Source of the DNA: Siphlonurus alternatus | Taxonomy: Eukaryota; Arthropoda; Insecta; Ephemeroptera; Siphlonuridae | Direction of reading: 5' to 3' | Length of the DNA stretch: 64,000 nucleotides | Assembly: GCA_949825025.1 (NCBI GenBank) | Contig: OX463780.1 | Location: 25,572,118-25,636,117, forward strand | Shown: positions 61,826 through 64,000 of the stretch, piece after piece | How positions within the stretch are numbered: position 1 is the first letter of the stretch | How the letters are laid out: each line of letters starts with the position of its first letter | Translations under genes and position numbers: made by a program | Notes under the pieces: model-generated | What the model saw: only the letters and a program-made list of their open reading frames with translations | Told to the model about the DNA's origin: nothing | Database searches by the model: none

Positions 61826-64000
61826 TTATCTACTGTAAATTAATGTGCAAATGAGAAATAAAGAGATATTTCACATGCAGTAGAATGTATTAAAAAAAAA
61901 AGGAATGCGGAAGCGATTTTTAGTTTCTATGGCCTTTGAGGTCAAAATTACAATTAATTTATTAGTTTCTAAATGCACTAATTATAAGCAAGAAGAGATC
62001 AACCTCTGTTAATAGTGAATGAACGTGGAGAGACAGACTCACAGACTATGTTACGGTGCTGTGATGCATGTAGCTATGGCGAGACGAGGCTCGAGCCAAA
62101 CACCGCTACTATTTATGTATGGACTATGACGTAAATGAGCCCTAGGATATTAGGGCTGTCATAACCAACACTATACACTGCTGAATAATGTAAAATTATA
62201 TATGTGTCTAAAATTACTCTGAATTTCATTACCACCTGTTATGGAGACGTAAGTATGATTTTGAATTATAAACTCAAATATTTTTATAAATTTTGTTGCA
62301 TGTATATATCATAAAATAATATTATATACAAGTATACTTATATAATGACATTTTATTGTTAATGCCTCCATTATGAAATTCTAATTATTTTAAACGTCAT
62401 TTTAACATGATATATGCAGTAACCATAGCAGATATAGTATTAAGTTTAAATTGAAATAAATGTCTCAAAGACTTATTTATCACATAATGACATTTTTAAT
62501 ATATGGGAAGCACCAGAGCATGTCGAAATTATCTTCATCAATAACGGGACGTGTTATTTTTGTTGACATTTCTATATTTTATAAGTTTCAAACCTGTTTG
62601 CAGTATCTTAATGTTTATATAATATATATAGGATTAACTGTAAAAGAGCGTTAACTAACAAACTACTTCCATTGAGACTTGCCTTGCTTGTTTCGTCACA
62701 TTAAAAATACTTTATAATCTCTCATCCGATTTAGGCTTTTTTTTTTATCTCATCGTGGCAGAGCGTGGAATAAGCGAATGCCCATCAATTTATTTTACCT
62801 CTGTCTGCTCATCTAAAAATGTAACATCAATAGTTCGAAAATCAGTTGTTACTTCTTTTCGTCGATCCTCACCTACTTTCTCTCTGGTCCACCTGCAGAA
62901 GCGACCTTCGCGGAAATCTGCCTGCAATAGATAAAAATCAAGTAAAAAAAATACTTTTAGATGCATTGCATGGTCTTATATTTTCAAATAAACGGAGTGT
63001 ACTTTATACGTTAAGTGTCACCGTAGTGCAGGGATATGCGTCCTTATGTAAACGAACTCTTTATATATCTCAGACATTTATACCGTATAACCAATTGCAT
63101 TATTATTAACTATAATATACAGTGATATGTTTTTTAACACGTCAAAAATAAATTACTTATTTTGAGTTTATAATTTTAATCAAATATTGAGTTCAGTGTA
63201 TGCAGACAGCCGAAAGTTGTGACTGCACCGAAGTATATATAAATTGTGATGTTAATTCGTTTTGGGCCACGCGATCCCGCGAGGAATCCCGCACGTAGGC
63301 CGAGCACCGAGAGAGAGAGAGACAGGTATTCACTATCACAGAGTAAACGTTGCCTGAAATCACCTTGCTTGAGGTCGCGTGTTATATGTATAACATAACC
63401 AACTGGTGGTGGTAGAAAATCGTCGTGGTATAGGACATGCTTCATGTCGAATCTGCAGCTGTTCTCTGCACCGTCCTATCTGAAACTATTTTTTTTTTTT
63501 AAACTCAAGTATAGGTTAATAAACCTTTATAATGCATGTAAAAAAAAAAACTATAGAAAACTCATGGAATGGCTGTTTCATTGCAGCTTGAAAAGGAGGT
63601 TTTAGAGGAGAATAAATTCTCGATTATCTGAGTGGAGGGGAGATATTTTCAAATTAATCACTTTCATATACTTGTGTGAATTTTTTAAAATTTTCCAACA
63701 CGGTGAAAAAACATGGGAAAAAATTACTGTTGAGGATCACTTGAAGTTGAAGATAGGACCCAATTATATCGGTATGGGGGTCAATTCATGATTTCGATGT
63801 GTGATTTGGATATGCATATTATTATTATTATATATAATTGTTACATTTTGTTGCTAAAAATAAATACCCCTTTTATCTTAAATTCCTTTTGCTATATATA
63901 TACATCAAATTACTAAATCATAAAAAATCTCTTGATTTCTTTACCCTTTTTTCCTTATATTAACGATGAAAAAAATAAGTATCAAGGTGGATTATCATAA

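Larger units (their letters stand above)
59830..64000. other. Presumed first intron of the 59655 gene; no exon confirmed
   Basis: AT-rich DNA with a small MITE (60567-60707), TA and GA microsatellites (61420-61529) and a diverged SINE remnant (about 61690-61825). A splice-flanked GC-rich stretch around 62899-62930 is too short to call. Confidence 0.5.

Noticed and set aside
62899..62930. GC-rich, splice-flanked stretch (aagcgaccttcgcggaaat) as exon on either strand
   Set aside because: About 30 nt with weak context and no link to another exon.

Overview
This is a window of nuclear DNA from an animal. The background is very AT-rich (introns and intergenic DNA full of A/T runs and TA, CT and GA microsatellites), and short GC-richer exons stand out from it with canonical GT/AG splice sites. 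The translated exons recognisably belong to metazoan-only or metazoan-typical genes. Protein divergence from vertebrates, the abundance of inverted-repeat transposons and the LINE type suggest an invertebrate, probably a protostome; an arthropod is my best guess but is not proven by the window.

Layout. (1) 844-21700, plus strand: 14 exons of a kazrin (KAZN) gene whose 5' end lies upstream of the window. They encode a coiled coil, a low-complexity linker, three liprin-type SAM domains and a tail ending in a possible PDZ ligand. (2) 29153-33987, minus strand: complete SSR3 (TRAP-gamma), 5 exons, 184 residues, convergent with KAZN. (3) 34425-42153, plus strand: FBXL4, 11 exons, 580 residues, divergent from SSR3 with 437 bp between start codons, so a shared promoter is likely. 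(4) 47060-50763, minus strand: TMEM19 (DUF92 family), 7 coding exons, 341 residues, convergent with FBXL4. (5) 52034-54223, minus strand: an uninterrupted 729-codon LINE reverse transcriptase without an endonuclease. (6) 54760-64000: mostly non-coding, with one small candidate exon (54760) and a polyglutamine first coding exon of an unidentified plus-strand gene (59655-59829).

The four recognised genes do not form a pathway. They concern cell junctions and endosomal traffic (KAZN), ER protein translocation (SSR3), ubiquitin ligase control of mitophagy (FBXL4) and a poorly known membrane protein (TMEM19). The notable structure in the window is the mobile DNA: at least five TTAA-flanked hairpin elements (piggyBac-like MITEs, three sharing one terminal repeat), two hAT-like elements with perfect 8-bp target duplications, a 1.2-kb foldback element whose arms are built from G3T8 units, SINEs with a 5S-rRNA-like head and with a tRNA-like head, and two LINE copies. 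I found no CRISPR, operon, rRNA gene or prokaryotic system, and nothing I would call a wholly new system.
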